A DNA stretch of 43,201 bases from Planctomycetota bacterium (GTDB lineage: Bacteria; Planctomycetota; Phycisphaerae; Phycisphaerales; SM1A02). Of this stretch, positions 1 to 7,995 are shown in pieces (positions within the stretch are counted from its first letter, which is position 1; every line of letters begins with the position of its first letter). The translations under genes were made by a program, and so were the position numbers. The notes under the pieces were generated by a model. It searched no databases, was not told the origin of the DNA, and saw only the letters and a program-made list of their open reading frames with translations. The DNA lies in contig JADFFQ010000033.1 in assembly GCA_022568135.1 (NCBI GenBank), forward strand, positions 1 through 43,201, read 5' to 3'.

Positions 1-1
1 A

Positions 2-1003
2 GCGCTTCCGCTGGATCACTCCGCCGGCATCGGTCTGCATCCGAACCTCGCCGGCTTCAAAGAGCTCATGGATGACGGTGTCGCCTCCATCGTCCAGGGC
101 GTCGGATATCCCAACCCTAATCGCTCCCACTTCACGTCAATGGACATCTGGCATACCGCCGACGCCGGCGCGAAGGGTTATGGCTGGATCGGCCGGTACT
201 TCGACAACACCTGCAACGGCTCGCCCGTCCCGGAACGGGCCGTGGCCATCGGCCGCACCGCACCGCTGGCCATGCACGGCGCCCGCCAGCAGCCCGTCAC
301 CTTCGAGACCGCCGACCTGTTCCGCTGGCTGGGCGAAGACCTGCCCGCGCCGGGCTGCTCGCTCAATCCTCCGTATCAACAGATCAACCGCAGCTCAACA
401 CTGGACAACGTCGATCCCGACAGCCAGCTTGGTTTTCTCATGCGGACCGCCCTGGACGCCCAGATCTCATCGGACCGCATCCGCGCCGCGGTCGCCAAGC
501 AACCGCTGGTGCGGTACCCCGGCGGGCAGCTTGCCCGGCAGTTGCAGATCGTCGCCGCCATGATCCGTGATGAGATGCAGACCCGCGTGTATTACGTCTC
601 GCTCGGCGGATTCGACACCCATGCGAACCAGATCGGCCGGCACGCGAACCTCATGCGGCAGCTCGGCGGCGCACTCAACACGTTCCATAAGGATCTCAAG
701 GCTCAGGGCAACAGTGGCCGGGTGCTCACCATGGCGTTCTCGGAGTTCGGCCGGCGCGTCGGCCAAAACGCCTCCGGCGGAACCGACCACGGCACCGCCG
801 CCCCGATGTACTTCGTCGGCGACATGATTCGCCCGGGTCTGCTCGGCGAACATCCCTCGCTGACCGATCTCGATCAAGGCGACTTGAAGTTCAACGTTGA
901 CTTCCGCAGCGTCTACTCCGCCGTGCTGGAAGATTGGATGGCCGCCCCCGCAACCAAGATCCTCGGCCGAACGTACTCCAAGGCGCCGATCATCAAAGCC
1001 TGA
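2..1003 (+). CDS. DUF1501 family protein, C-terminal part (gene starts before the window)
   Basis: The frame is open from base 2 and ends with TGA at 1001-1003, so about 333 C-terminal residues are visible and the start lies outside the window. The visible part has the pattern of DUF1501 proteins, which belong to the alkaline phosphatase/sulfatase-like fold and are abundant in planctomycetes, usually exported by the Tat pathway. Landmarks are GLHPNLAGFKEL near the left edge, GVGYPNPNRSHF, the stretch YVSLGGFDTHANQ in the middle, and FSEFGRRVGQNASGG followed by TDHGTAAP near the end. The substrate is unknown. These genes often follow a DUF1800 gene, which would lie upstream of this window. An internal ATG at 68 is not the true start because conserved sequence precedes it. 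Confidence 0.9.
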   Translation, partial: ALPLDHSAGIGLHPNLAGFKELMDDGVASIVQGVGYPNPNRSHFTSMDIWHTADAGAKGYGWIGRYFDNTCNGSPVPERAVAIGRTAPLAMHGARQQPVTFETADLFRWLGEDLPAPGCSLNPPYQQINRSSTLDNVDPDSQLGFLMRTALDAQISSDRIRAAVAKQPLVRYPGGQLARQLQIVAAMIRDEMQTRVYYVSLGGFDTHANQIGRHANLMRQLGGALNTFHKDLKAQGNSGRVLTMAFSEFGRRVGQNASGGTDHGTAAPMYFVGDMIRPGLLGEHPSLTDLDQGDLKFNVDFRSVYSAVLEDWMAAPATKILGRTYSKAPIIKA

Positions 1004-1273
1004 TCCCCACCGCGCTCCGCTTCTCCACTGTACAGCCGTCCCGATTCCAACGGGGCCGGTCGCGGTCTTCTCTCACGCGCCGCGTTGACGCGATCGTCGC
1101 GCACCGAGTCACACCGCCCCAGCGAGTCGCCACGTCCTGAGCGCGCGGGTATCTTCCAAACACAATCAGGCGTCACTCGCGGCGCGATCGCCGGGGGCGG
1201 TGCCAATATGCCGGCTATGAAATTGTCTGCCATCGAACGAGCGGCGGGAACGGCGACTGATGAGCATCCCGGC

Positions 1274-1330
1274 GTGAAGCTGTTGTTCGACGAGAATCTG
1301 TCGCACCGGCGCGCAGTGGCCCCACAGACA
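1274..1330 (+). pseudogene. Possible remnant of a DUF5615 (PIN-like) toxin-type gene
   Basis: A GTG at 1274 is followed by codons for KLLFDENLSHR. This is the hallmark N-terminus of DUF5615 PIN-like proteins, which are often the presumed toxin next to a DUF433 antitoxin. After about 15 residues the similarity stops and the reading frame continues into unrelated sequence until 1510. No DUF433-like partner is visible. I read it as a truncated relic in an otherwise empty 500-base gap between the DUF1501 gene and the next small gene; a chance match is possible because the motif is short. Confidence 0.35.
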
Positions 1331-1502
1331 GCCCAACCTGCCTATGTAGCCCAGCGTTATCGGGTCGTCCTGTTCGCAGCACTGGGCGTCTTCTTTGGCA
1401 TCTTGACGTCATTGCCAGCACATCCTGCGGACCGGATGAGCGGCTATCGAGTTTTTGCTTTTTGCATTGCATCAACTGCGACCATCGGGTACGCTAGTGA
1501 CA

Positions 1503-1745
1503 ATGCATGAGCAATACGAAGACACGATGGGAAAGTGGGTAACGGCTCGGTGCAGCCTACGGCGGGACGTTTACGGCAAGCCGATGCCCGCGTACGTCAA
1601 GACGTGGCTCGATGGGATTGGCCATGGCTCTAACGTTGACGGGCTCGCCAATGCCACTGACGACGTCCTGAATTGGCTGACCCAGACGATCGAAAACCCG
1701 GACTGGCCTTCGCCGGTCCCTACCGGGCCGAAGCCCGGTCCTTAG
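1503..1745 (+). CDS. Small hypothetical protein, 80 residues
   Basis: The ORF from ATG 1503 encodes 80 residues with a protein-like composition (EDTMGKWVTARCSLRRD, then PAYVKTWLDGIG, and a Pro-rich tail). I do not recognise the family. There is no signal peptide, membrane segment or obvious motif. No Shine-Dalgarno sequence precedes this ATG, and an upstream start at 1455 in the same frame is possible. It stands alone between the DUF1501 gene and the convergent kinase gene. Support is coding plausibility only. Confidence 0.4.
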   Translation: MHEQYEDTMGKWVTARCSLRRDVYGKPMPAYVKTWLDGIGHGSNVDGLANATDDVLNWLTQTIENPDWPSPVPTGPKPGP

Positions 1746-1863
1746 GAGCTTCTCACTCGCGAGCTTTCTTGGCGGGCCTGGCCCTGCGACGCTGGGTAGA
1801 CCGCCTCATGGACGGCGTCCGTCGTCTGAACGACCGAGGGAGTGGGCGCGCCAACAGTCGGCA

Positions 1864-4311
1864 TCAATGATTATCAGCCTGGTCCTTCATCAGGGTGTCC
1901 GCTGATGGCAATTGTGCGCGCCATTCGGCGGCCTCGTGTGGCTTGCCCCAGGCGTCGTAGAGATCGATGAGGATGTTGATCGCCTTCACCGTCTCGGCGT
2001 GCACCGGGCCGTAGCGCCCCATGTTCCTCTCGTAGCACTCGATCGCGAAGGGCTCCGCCTCGTCCAGCTTGTCTTGGCGGAACAGCGTCAGCGCGAGACC
2101 TTGGAGCGACAAAAGGGTATAGGGGTGGTCGCTACCGAACACTCGGAGAGCGCTTTGCAGCGTCCGCCTGTACAGCGCCTCCGCGTCAGCAAGCCTGTCT
2201 TGCCTCAGCACAACAGTGGCGAGGACATGCATCGACTGGAGCGTACGCGAGTGGTCTTCGCCCAGGACGCGCTGGCGGATCTCCAACGCCTCGCGGACCA
2301 GTAGTTCGGCATCCTCCAGCTGGTTTAGGTCCATTAACACGACGGCGAGGTTGGTCATCGAACTGAGCGTGTCCGGGTGGTCGTGACCCAGGACGCGTCG
2401 CCGGGTTTGCAGCGCCTCTCGGTGCAGCGCCTCGGCCTTGTCGAGCTTGTCCTGGGTCCGCAGCAGCACGGCGAGATTGTTCATCGCGCTGAGGGTGAGC
2501 GGGTCCTCATCGCCCAAGACGCGGCGGAGCGTCACCAGCGCCTCTCGGTGCAGCGCCTCGGCCTTGTCACATCGCCCCAAATAGTTGTATATGACCGCCA
2601 GACTGTTCATGGCGTCCAACGTGTCCGGGTGCTCCTGCCTGAGCTCCACGCGTCGAAGCTCGAGTGCTTGCTCCGCATGCGGCTCGGCCGCCTCGTACTC
2701 GCCGAGGCCCCAGTAGGCATTCGCCAGTGTCAATCGGATCGACGCCTCGATCAGGGGCTCGTCCTCGAACCGGCCGCCCGGAATGGACGCCTCCTCGATG
2801 CGCTCGGCGGCCGCGTCGAGCGCCTGGCGCGTCCCGGCGGCGAGCAGGTCGTGAATCAGGAAGTCATTGACGGCCTGTGCGATCGCGGCCTGGATCTCGG
2901 CCTCTCGAAACTGCTGGACGATCCGGCGCTGCTCGGCTTCGCTCAGCGCGAATCCGATCGAGATGACCGTCGCCACCATCAGCGCACCGGCCACCACTGT
3001 ACCGGCGATGACGCCCGTTCGGTTCCGCCGCACGAACTTGCTCAGCCGATACGCTGCGTTGGGCGGGCTGGCCAGGACCGGCTCGTGGTTGAGGTGGCGT
3101 TGGATGTCAGTGACCAGGTCCGACGCCGTGGCGTAACGGCGCGTGCGATCCTTTTCCAGGGCCTTCATCGTGACCCAATCCAGGTCGCCGCGCAGCTCGC
3201 GCAGAAGTGTTCGCGGATCGACTCGGCGGTGGCGGGCGATGTGAACTGCGGAAGACTCACCATCACCCCGGCCCTCTCCCTCAAGGGAGAGGGAGGAGAG
3301 GCGAGTGCTGGGCTTGGGCGGGTCCTCTTCGCGGATGATGCGCTGGATCTCGGCGAACGCTGCCTGTCGCAAAGTGGTGGGATCAAACGGCAAGGCGCCG
3401 GTGAGCAGTTCATACAGCAGCACGCCGAGCGAATAGATGTCCGAGCGGGTGTCGATGTCCTGGGCGGTCATCTCCGCTTGCTCGGGGCTCATGTACTCTG
3501 GTGTACCGATGAGCTGGCCCTGCTCGGTGTAGAGGGTCTTCTCGGTCAGCCGCTGGTGAAGCGCCTTGGCCACGCCGAAGTCGATGACTTTGGGGACCGC
3601 CTGTCCATTCTTTACGGTCACAAGAATGTTGGACGGCTTGAGGTCGCGGTGGATGATCCCTTTCTGATGGGCATGCTGAACGGCATCGCAGACCTGCATG
3701 AACAGCTTGAGCCTGCCTTTGATGTCCAGTTGCTGTCGATCACAATGCTCGGTGATGGACACACCCGGGACATGTTCCATCACGAAGTACGGGCGGCTCC
3801 CTGCTGCCGGGGGCGTGACGCCGGCATCGAAGACCTTCGCCACATTTGGATGCTCCATCATCGCCAGGGCCTGGCGCTCGGCCTCAAAGCGGGCGATGAC
3901 CTGCTTGGTGTCCATGCCCGGCTTGATGATCTTCAGGGCGACGCGCCGCTTGACCGGCTCGGTCTGCTCGGCGAGGTACACGACGGCGAAGCCGCCTTCG
4001 CCAATCTGTTCAAGGAGCCGGTAGGGGCCAAACCGTTGATCCGATTCGACCAGTGACTTCTTCGTCACGGTGGAGCCGGCAGCAAAGTTGGCATCCGACC
4101 GTTCGCTTGCAGGTGCCACCGCTTCATCATGCACCTCGCCGAGCGACGAGGCTTCGTCCGCCGCTCCGGTCTTGAGCAGAGCGAGCACCTCGTTGTACAG
4201 CGCTTCATCATCGCCGCAGCGCTCGCGTAACGCGCCGAGACGTTCCGACTCGGGCAGCGAGCCGATCTCGTTGAACAACTCATACACCAGCTCGATCCGT
4301 TGCTCTGTCAC
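1864..4311 (-). CDS. Membrane-anchored Ser/Thr protein kinase with C-terminal TPR repeats
   Basis: PknB-type kinase of the planctomycete kinase-TPR class. Numbered from GTG 4311 (815 residues), the kinase domain spans about 94-405: glycine loop GEGGFAVVYLAE, Lys127 in VALKII, catalytic Asp223 in HRDLKPSNIL, Asp244 in IDFGVAKA, and a GTPEYMSPEQ activation-segment end. One membrane segment lies near 433-456. At least five tandem TPRs of about 42 residues follow, built on the pattern HPDTL.SM.NLA..L and EAL..RRVLG. I prefer GTG 4311 over ATG 4338 because GGGAG lies 7 bases before it and family members usually begin (M/V)TEQR. The gene follows the ECF sigma gene by about 34 bases, and the kinase may control it. 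Residues 337-353 look like a mobile repeat that became coding (see 3262-3297). Confidence 0.93.
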   Translation of the reverse strand: MTEQRIELVYELFNEIGSLPESERLGALRERCGDDEALYNEVLALLKTGAADEASSLGEVHDEAVAPASERSDANFAAGSTVTKKSLVESDQRFGPYRLLEQIGEGGFAVVYLAEQTEPVKRRVALKIIKPGMDTKQVIARFEAERQALAMMEHPNVAKVFDAGVTPPAAGSRPYFVMEHVPGVSITEHCDRQQLDIKGRLKLFMQVCDAVQHAHQKGIIHRDLKPSNILVTVKNGQAVPKVIDFGVAKALHQRLTEKTLYTEQGQLIGTPEYMSPEQAEMTAQDIDTRSDIYSLGVLLYELLTGALPFDPTTLRQAAFAEIQRIIREEDPPKPSTRLSSLSLEGEGRGDGESSAVHIARHRRVDPRTLLRELRGDLDWVTMKALEKDRTRRYATASDLVTDIQRHLNHEPVLASPPNAAYRLSKFVRRNRTGVIAGTVVAGALMVATVISIGFALSEAEQRRIVQQFREAEIQAAIAQAVNDFLIHDLLAAGTRQALDAAAERIEEASIPGGRFEDEPLIEASIRLTLANAYWGLGEYEAAEPHAEQALELRRVELRQEHPDTLDAMNSLAVIYNYLGRCDKAEALHREALVTLRRVLGDEDPLTLSAMNNLAVLLRTQDKLDKAEALHREALQTRRRVLGHDHPDTLSSMTNLAVVLMDLNQLEDAELLVREALEIRQRVLGEDHSRTLQSMHVLATVVLRQDRLADAEALYRRTLQSALRVFGSDHPYTLLSLQGLALTLFRQDKLDEAEPFAIECYERNMGRYGPVHAETVKAINILIDLYDAWGKPHEAAEWRAQLPSADTLMKDQADNH
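3262..3297. repeat. Palindromic CCCTCTCCCT-type repeat inserted in the kinase coding sequence
   Basis: CCCTCTCCCT (3272-3281), a 2-base spacer, and AGGGAGAGGG (3284-3293) form a perfect 10-base-pair palindrome, preceded by CATCACCCCGGC. It is the same element type as the longer tandem copies at 39416-39520. Here it lies inside the kinase gene and is translated on the minus strand as SLSLEGEGRGDGES, between kinase subdomains, without breaking the frame. Elements of this look occur widely in intergenic DNA of high-GC bacteria. Confidence 0.75.
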
Positions 4312-4345
4312 GGCACAGCTCCCGTGCGGCCAAATCATCCGACGA

Positions 4346-4933
4346 TCAAGCTAAGGCCTGTACCAGCCAGGCGCGCGCGAACTTCCAGTCCTTCTTGACC
4401 AGGGCGGGCGAAATGTTCATCACCTCGGCCGTCTGCTCGATCGTCAGCCCGGCGAAGTAGCGCAGGTGGACGATCTCCGCACAACGTAGGTCGCATTGTC
4501 CCAGGCGATCCACCGCGTGTTCCAGCTCGTTGATCCGGTCCATGGGGAACGATTCCGCCACGCCGGGGGCGATGTCGCCGAGGCGAACGCGCTTCCGGCC
4601 GCCCCCGTGCTTGTCACTGGCGTAGCGCCGGGCCCGATCGGTCAGAACGTGCCGCATGGCCCGGGCCGCCGTATTGATGAAATGACGCCGGTTCGTCCAG
4701 TTTACCGGCTCGCCACCCACCAGCTTCAGGTACGCCTCGTTGACGAGGGCCGTGGCCTGGAGCGTGTGGCCGGGGGGCTCCCGGGCCATGAGAAATCCGG
4801 CCAGGCGGCCCAGTTCGCGGTAGGTCATCTCGAACAGCCGCCCCTCGGCCCGCTCATCCCCGCCCCGAATCGCCTCCAGTAGCAGGGTCACATCCTTCGG
4901 AAGCTCGCTGCTCACACACAAAAGGTACCACAA
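4346..4933 (-). CDS. ECF-type RNA polymerase sigma factor (sigma-70 X6 family)
   Basis: A 195-residue sigma-70 family protein with region 2 (RRHFINTAARAMRHVLTDRA) and region 4 with a helix-turn-helix (LRYFAGLTIEQTAEVMNIS). Motifs near the N-terminus such as GHTLQATALVNEAYLKL match the X6 sigma family that is expanded in planctomycetes and usually paired with Ser/Thr kinases. The kinase gene follows immediately on the same strand, which fits regulation by phosphorylation instead of a classical anti-sigma factor. The start is uncertain: TTG 4933 and GTG 4915 are both possible and neither has a good ribosome binding site. The secreted coiled-coil gene at 5011 is divergent. Confidence 0.9.
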   Translation of the reverse strand: MWYLLCVSSELPKDVTLLLEAIRGGDERAEGRLFEMTYRELGRLAGFLMAREPPGHTLQATALVNEAYLKLVGGEPVNWTNRRHFINTAARAMRHVLTDRARRYASDKHGGGRKRVRLGDIAPGVAESFPMDRINELEHAVDRLGQCDLRCAEIVHLRYFAGLTIEQTAEVMNISPALVKKDWKFARAWLVQALA

Positions 4934-5010
4934 ATCCGTAGCCGGTCGCTGCGATTTCTCGCTCTCTGGGGTGACGGCAACTCGAAACCCCCAACCTAAG
5001 GAGCACGATC

Positions 5011-5601
5011 ATGAAGACGTCAAAGACGAAAAATGGTTCCAGAACCGTATGGACCCGGAATCTGGCCGTGGCTTGCGTCGCCTGCTGCCTGATCCCCACT
5101 GCGGCCCGGGCCCAGACCCTGGTCCACGAGGACGTGGATGTCACCACGGGCCGGCATAGCGACCTCTACAACCTCTACAGAGAGTTCGAGAGGGCGCAAG
5201 CGGCGCTAAGTGTAGCCGATGCCGAACTCACGTCCGTCGAGGAACGAATCGCAAAGGAGAGTTCGAATGTTGCACGGCTCAAGGAATCCTTCAAAGACAA
5301 GAACAAGAAAAACCTGAGGGTAATTGCTGCTGAGTTGAGAGCAGCGACCTACCGCCTCGACAAGATCGAGAAGGAGCTCGATGGCATTGCAAGGGATCTC
5401 GAGTCGATCGGAGTGACGCTTCGCAGAATCGGTGCCATGGCGGAGCGAATGAACGCATTCAGGTTCGCACAGCAGGTGAAGTGGACGATGGCAGTCCTCG
5501 AAGCGATCCAGAATCGAGTCAGCCAGTACGAGGGCAACGTCGATCGAATTCGTGCAGTCATTAGGCAACTCACCGTAGAGCTCGGCACGGTGCGTGGTTA
5601 A
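5011..5601 (+). CDS. Secreted coiled-coil protein of unknown function
   Basis: A 196-residue protein with a clear Sec signal peptide: basic start MKTSKTKNGSR, a hydrophobic core AVACVACCLIPTAA, and a likely cut after ARA near residue 35. The mature part is mostly helical with heptad-like charge patterns (ERAQAALSVADAELTSVEER, then LDKIEKELDGIARDLESIG), so a periplasmic coiled coil is likely. AAGGAG at 4998-5003 lies 7 bases before the ATG, giving a confident start. It is divergent from the sigma/kinase pair and ends just before a strong terminator. I do not recognise a family; a role as a target or partner of the sigma/kinase system is only a guess from position. Confidence 0.8.
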   Translation: MKTSKTKNGSRTVWTRNLAVACVACCLIPTAARAQTLVHEDVDVTTGRHSDLYNLYREFERAQAALSVADAELTSVEERIAKESSNVARLKESFKDKNKKNLRVIAAELRAATYRLDKIEKELDGIARDLESIGVTLRRIGAMAERMNAFRFAQQVKWTMAVLEAIQNRVSQYEGNVDRIRAVIRQLTVELGTVRG

Positions 5602-5636
5602 GGCCCCATGTCCTACCACTCGGCGAGTTGACAGCC

Positions 5637-5674
5637 CGGGTCGTGACAGCGGCATGTCACGACCCGCTTTCTTT
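5637..5674 (+). terminator. Rho-independent terminator after the coiled-coil gene
   Basis: CGGGTCGTGACA (5637-5648) and TGTCACGACCCG (5655-5666) form a perfect 12-base-pair stem with a 6-base loop, followed by CTTTCTTT. It lies 36 bases after the stop codon of the gene at 5011-5601 and is well placed to end its transcript. Confidence 0.9.
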
Positions 5675-5771
5675 GAGCCTTGGGGACAATTCCACTTCAT
5701 CAGGTCAAGCCTATGGGTGACGGTTCATCGCTCCCCGGATGTGACCCAACTCTACTGGCGAGCGATGGTGA

Positions 5772-6083
5772 GAATGGGGATCTGACGGCGCGGCCTATGT
5801 GTTCGGACCTGCGACGATGCAATGCGACTGCCCCGGCGATATTAGCGGCGGCGGTGTCGTCGATGCGTTCGACTTACTCGGCGCGTGGTGTTCAGCGGTG
5901 AACGACCCGAATCCCCCGAGCCCGCCGTGCGAGAACTGCAACCCCGGGATTTTCTGCCTCGTGGACATCTCCAGTGCGGCCAATGTGCCGGATGGTTGCG
6001 TCGATGCGTATGACCTGGCGAAGCTGCTGGCCGAGTGGTGCTCGGTCGCCGGCGGCAACCCCTGCGGCACCTGCGGCCCGTAG
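5772..6083 (+). pseudogene. C-terminal remnant of a secreted dockerin-like (possibly FG-GAP) protein
   Basis: After a stop at 5769 the frame reads SDGAAYVFGP, which resembles the end of an FG-GAP/integrin-like repeat. It then has two dockerin-like calcium-binding repeats: CPGDISGGGVVDAFDLLGAW and a second unit with VDISSAANVPDG and VDAYDLAKLLAEWC, rich in Cys as in the GC-type dockerin domains of planctomycetes. The ORF ends with TAG at 6081-6083. There is no signal peptide and no upstream body: upstream codons in this frame contain several stops. I therefore read it as the surviving tail of a larger exported protein. A start at GTG 5799 or ATG 5817 could still give a small peptide. Confidence 0.6.
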
Positions 6084-6104
6084 CTGCGCGGCGCAGCCAC
6101 GTCT

Positions 6105-6376
6105 CTGCGCGCACGGTGGGTTGAGGTCGCGCCGGCAAGCACGAGTTGGTCGAAGATAAGGCTCGATGCGCTGGCGAAGCGATCACTTAGCGCGAGTTGC
6201 GCGGAGATAAGCCTCGGTTAGCCGAAGTTATAGCGCACGCGGCATGGCCGGCGCGCGCTGACTGGCCCGCACGGCCGCCTTTGTGCGCGCAGAAGATTCC
6301 GACCCTCAATGGCAACTCAGAATTAAGGTCGTGCTCGGGTGCGAAGTATGCGCGCAGAGAGCTGCGCGCGCGAATG
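6105..6376. repeat. Dispersed repeat of about 270 bp, copy 1 (downstream of rtcB)
   Basis: Collinear blocks here recur at 42344-42618 in the same orientation. Examples are GGGTTGAGGTCGCGC, TGGTCGAAG, the hairpin-like ATAAGC...TTAGCCGAAGTTAT block at 6207-6231, GGCCGGCGCGCGC, CCGACCCTC and CTGCGCGCGC. Short GATAAGCC/CTTAGCGC words recur inside. No ORF of substance is present. This fills most of the gap between the dockerin remnant and the end of rtcB, and in both copies the nearest gene is a minus-strand gene ending just to the right. It could be a non-autonomous mobile element or a structured RNA. Confidence 0.75.
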
Positions 6377-6429
6377 AGGCGCCTCCGTTCAGAGCAGCTT
6401 TGTGCGCGAGGCGGGGAGCGTGCGGGCAT

Positions 6430-7893
6430 TCAGCCCTTGATCACCCCCATCGGGCGCAGTCGGGCGACCTTCGTGGAGAGTCCGGCGTTATGAACCACGT
6501 CGACGACGATATCGACGTCCTTGTACGCCTTGGGTTGTTCCTCGGCGAGGCCTTTCCAGCTTCGACCTCGGACGATGATGCCCTTGGCGGCCAGCTCCTG
6601 GTCGATGCGTCGGCCGCGGGCCTCTTTGATGGAGGCGGTGCGGCTCATGGCCCGGCCGGCCCCGTGGCAGGTAGTGCCGAAGGTCTTGGCCATGCTGCCG
6701 GGCGCTCCGGCAAGGATCCAACTGGCTCGGCCCATGTCGCCGGGGATGATCACGGGCTGGCCGATCTCACGGTAGCGAGCGGGGATGTCGGCGCTGCCCG
6801 GCGGAAACGCCCGGGTGGCGCCCTTGCGATGAACACAGACGATCTTGCGCTGCTCGCCGACCTGATGCTCCTCGAACTTGGCAATGTTGTGGGCAATGTC
6901 ATAGACGAGCTGCATCTGCATTTCCCGCCACGGCCGGGCAAAGATGCGCTCGAACACCTCGCGAGTTTGCCACATGAGCAGTTGACGATTACAAAAGGCG
7001 TAGTTCGCCGCCGCCCGCATGGCCCCGAGGTAGCGCTGCCCTTGCGGGCTGTTGATCGGAGCGCAGACCAACTGCCGGTCCGGCAGGTCGATGCCATATT
7101 CAGCCGGCGCGTCCCGTAGCATTCGCAGGGCGTCGTCGCAGACCTGGTATCCCAGGCCGCGCGACCCGGAGTGGATCAACACACACACCCCGCCGGCTTG
7201 GAGCCCCATGACCTCGGCCTTGGCCGGATCGACGACTCGATCGACGACCTGGACTTCCAGGAAGTGGTTGCCCGCACCGACGGTGCCGCACTGGCTTGTT
7301 CCTCGCTGGAGCGCCCGGTCACTGACGTAGCCCGGTTGCGCATCCTCAATGCAGCCGTTCGATTCTGTGCACTCAAGATCATCGTCCGTAGCGAGGTTCC
7401 GGCTGCGCAGGTAGCCCACACCGTCGCGCAGCAATTCCCGGAGCTGGTCGGTGCTGAAGTGGTACTTACCCGATCGGCCGACGCCGGTGGGGATATCTCG
7501 GTACAACTGATCGACGAGCGCTTTGAGGCGAGGCCTGACCTCTTCTTCGGAGAGGTTGGTCCGCATCAAACGCACCCCGCAATTGATGTCGTACCCCACG
7601 CCTCCGGGCGAAATGACCCCGCCTTCGTCGGGATCAGTGGCACACACACCGCCGATGCAGAAGCCGTACCCCCAGTGGATGTCCGGCATGGCCAGGCTCG
7701 CGCCTTGTATTCCGGGCAGAAAGGCAACGTTGGCGACCTGCTCCGGCGCCTGGTCCGCTTTGATGTGGTCGATGAGCCGTTCGTCTGCGTAGATCAAGCC
7801 GTCCACGCGCATCCCGGGCTTGTAGTCGCGCGGAATCCTCCAACAGCACGCATCGATCTGTTCGAGTTTGCCTTGAAACTTTGTGCCCGGCAT
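6430..7893 (-). CDS. rtcB: RNA-splicing ligase RtcB
   Basis: RtcB joins RNA 2',3'-cyclic phosphate or 3'-phosphate ends to 5'-hydroxyl ends using GTP and manganese, in tRNA splicing or RNA repair in the cytoplasm. The 487-residue length fits the family. Visible motifs are Asp102 and Cys105 in YDINCGVR, GTVGAGNHFLEV with a metal-binding His, HSGSRGLG, and HGAGRAMSR near the C-terminus, whose His is expected to carry the GMP adduct. The archease gene lies upstream on the same strand (about 100 bases away), the usual partner that speeds RtcB turnover, so a two-gene operon is likely. A copy of the dispersed repeat lies just after the stop codon. Confidence 0.97.
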   Translation of the reverse strand: MPGTKFQGKLEQIDACCWRIPRDYKPGMRVDGLIYADERLIDHIKADQAPEQVANVAFLPGIQGASLAMPDIHWGYGFCIGGVCATDPDEGGVISPGGVGYDINCGVRLMRTNLSEEEVRPRLKALVDQLYRDIPTGVGRSGKYHFSTDQLRELLRDGVGYLRSRNLATDDDLECTESNGCIEDAQPGYVSDRALQRGTSQCGTVGAGNHFLEVQVVDRVVDPAKAEVMGLQAGGVCVLIHSGSRGLGYQVCDDALRMLRDAPAEYGIDLPDRQLVCAPINSPQGQRYLGAMRAAANYAFCNRQLLMWQTREVFERIFARPWREMQMQLVYDIAHNIAKFEEHQVGEQRKIVCVHRKGATRAFPPGSADIPARYREIGQPVIIPGDMGRASWILAGAPGSMAKTFGTTCHGAGRAMSRTASIKEARGRRIDQELAAKGIIVRGRSWKGLAEEQPKAYKDVDIVVDVVHNAGLSTKVARLRPMGVIKG

Positions 7894-7955
7894 AGCCTTT
7901 GTCGTCTCGCGATACGTGGACTTTCGCCCGCGGCTGTTCTGATCCGTTGCTGCTT

Positions 7956-7990
7956 ACTCCTGACCCCTGATCCCTAACTCCTGACTCCTG
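7956..7990. repeat. Heptamer tandem repeat (ACTCCTG, five units)
   Basis: Five near-identical 7-base units, ACTCCTG, ACCCCTG, ATCCCTA, ACTCCTG, ACTCCTG, lie in the short gap between the archease stop codon and the rtcB start. It may be a slippage-prone spacer within the rtcB/archease transcript. Confidence 0.7.
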
Positions 7991-7995
7991 CTCCA

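Noticed and set aside
1757..1863. Minus-strand tail reading RRRARPAKKARE-stop as the end of a basic protein
   Set aside because: Only a few dozen codons with no body or start; basic runs arise easily in this GC-rich sequence.
2377..4056. Long plus-strand ORF of 559 codons opposite the kinase gene
   Set aside because: It is the mirror of a high-GC coding gene with clear kinase motifs and TPRs; its own translation has no family motifs.
6105..6376. CRISPR array in the repeated region behind rtcB
   Set aside because: Short words recur at irregular spacing without uniform spacers, and no cas genes are present.
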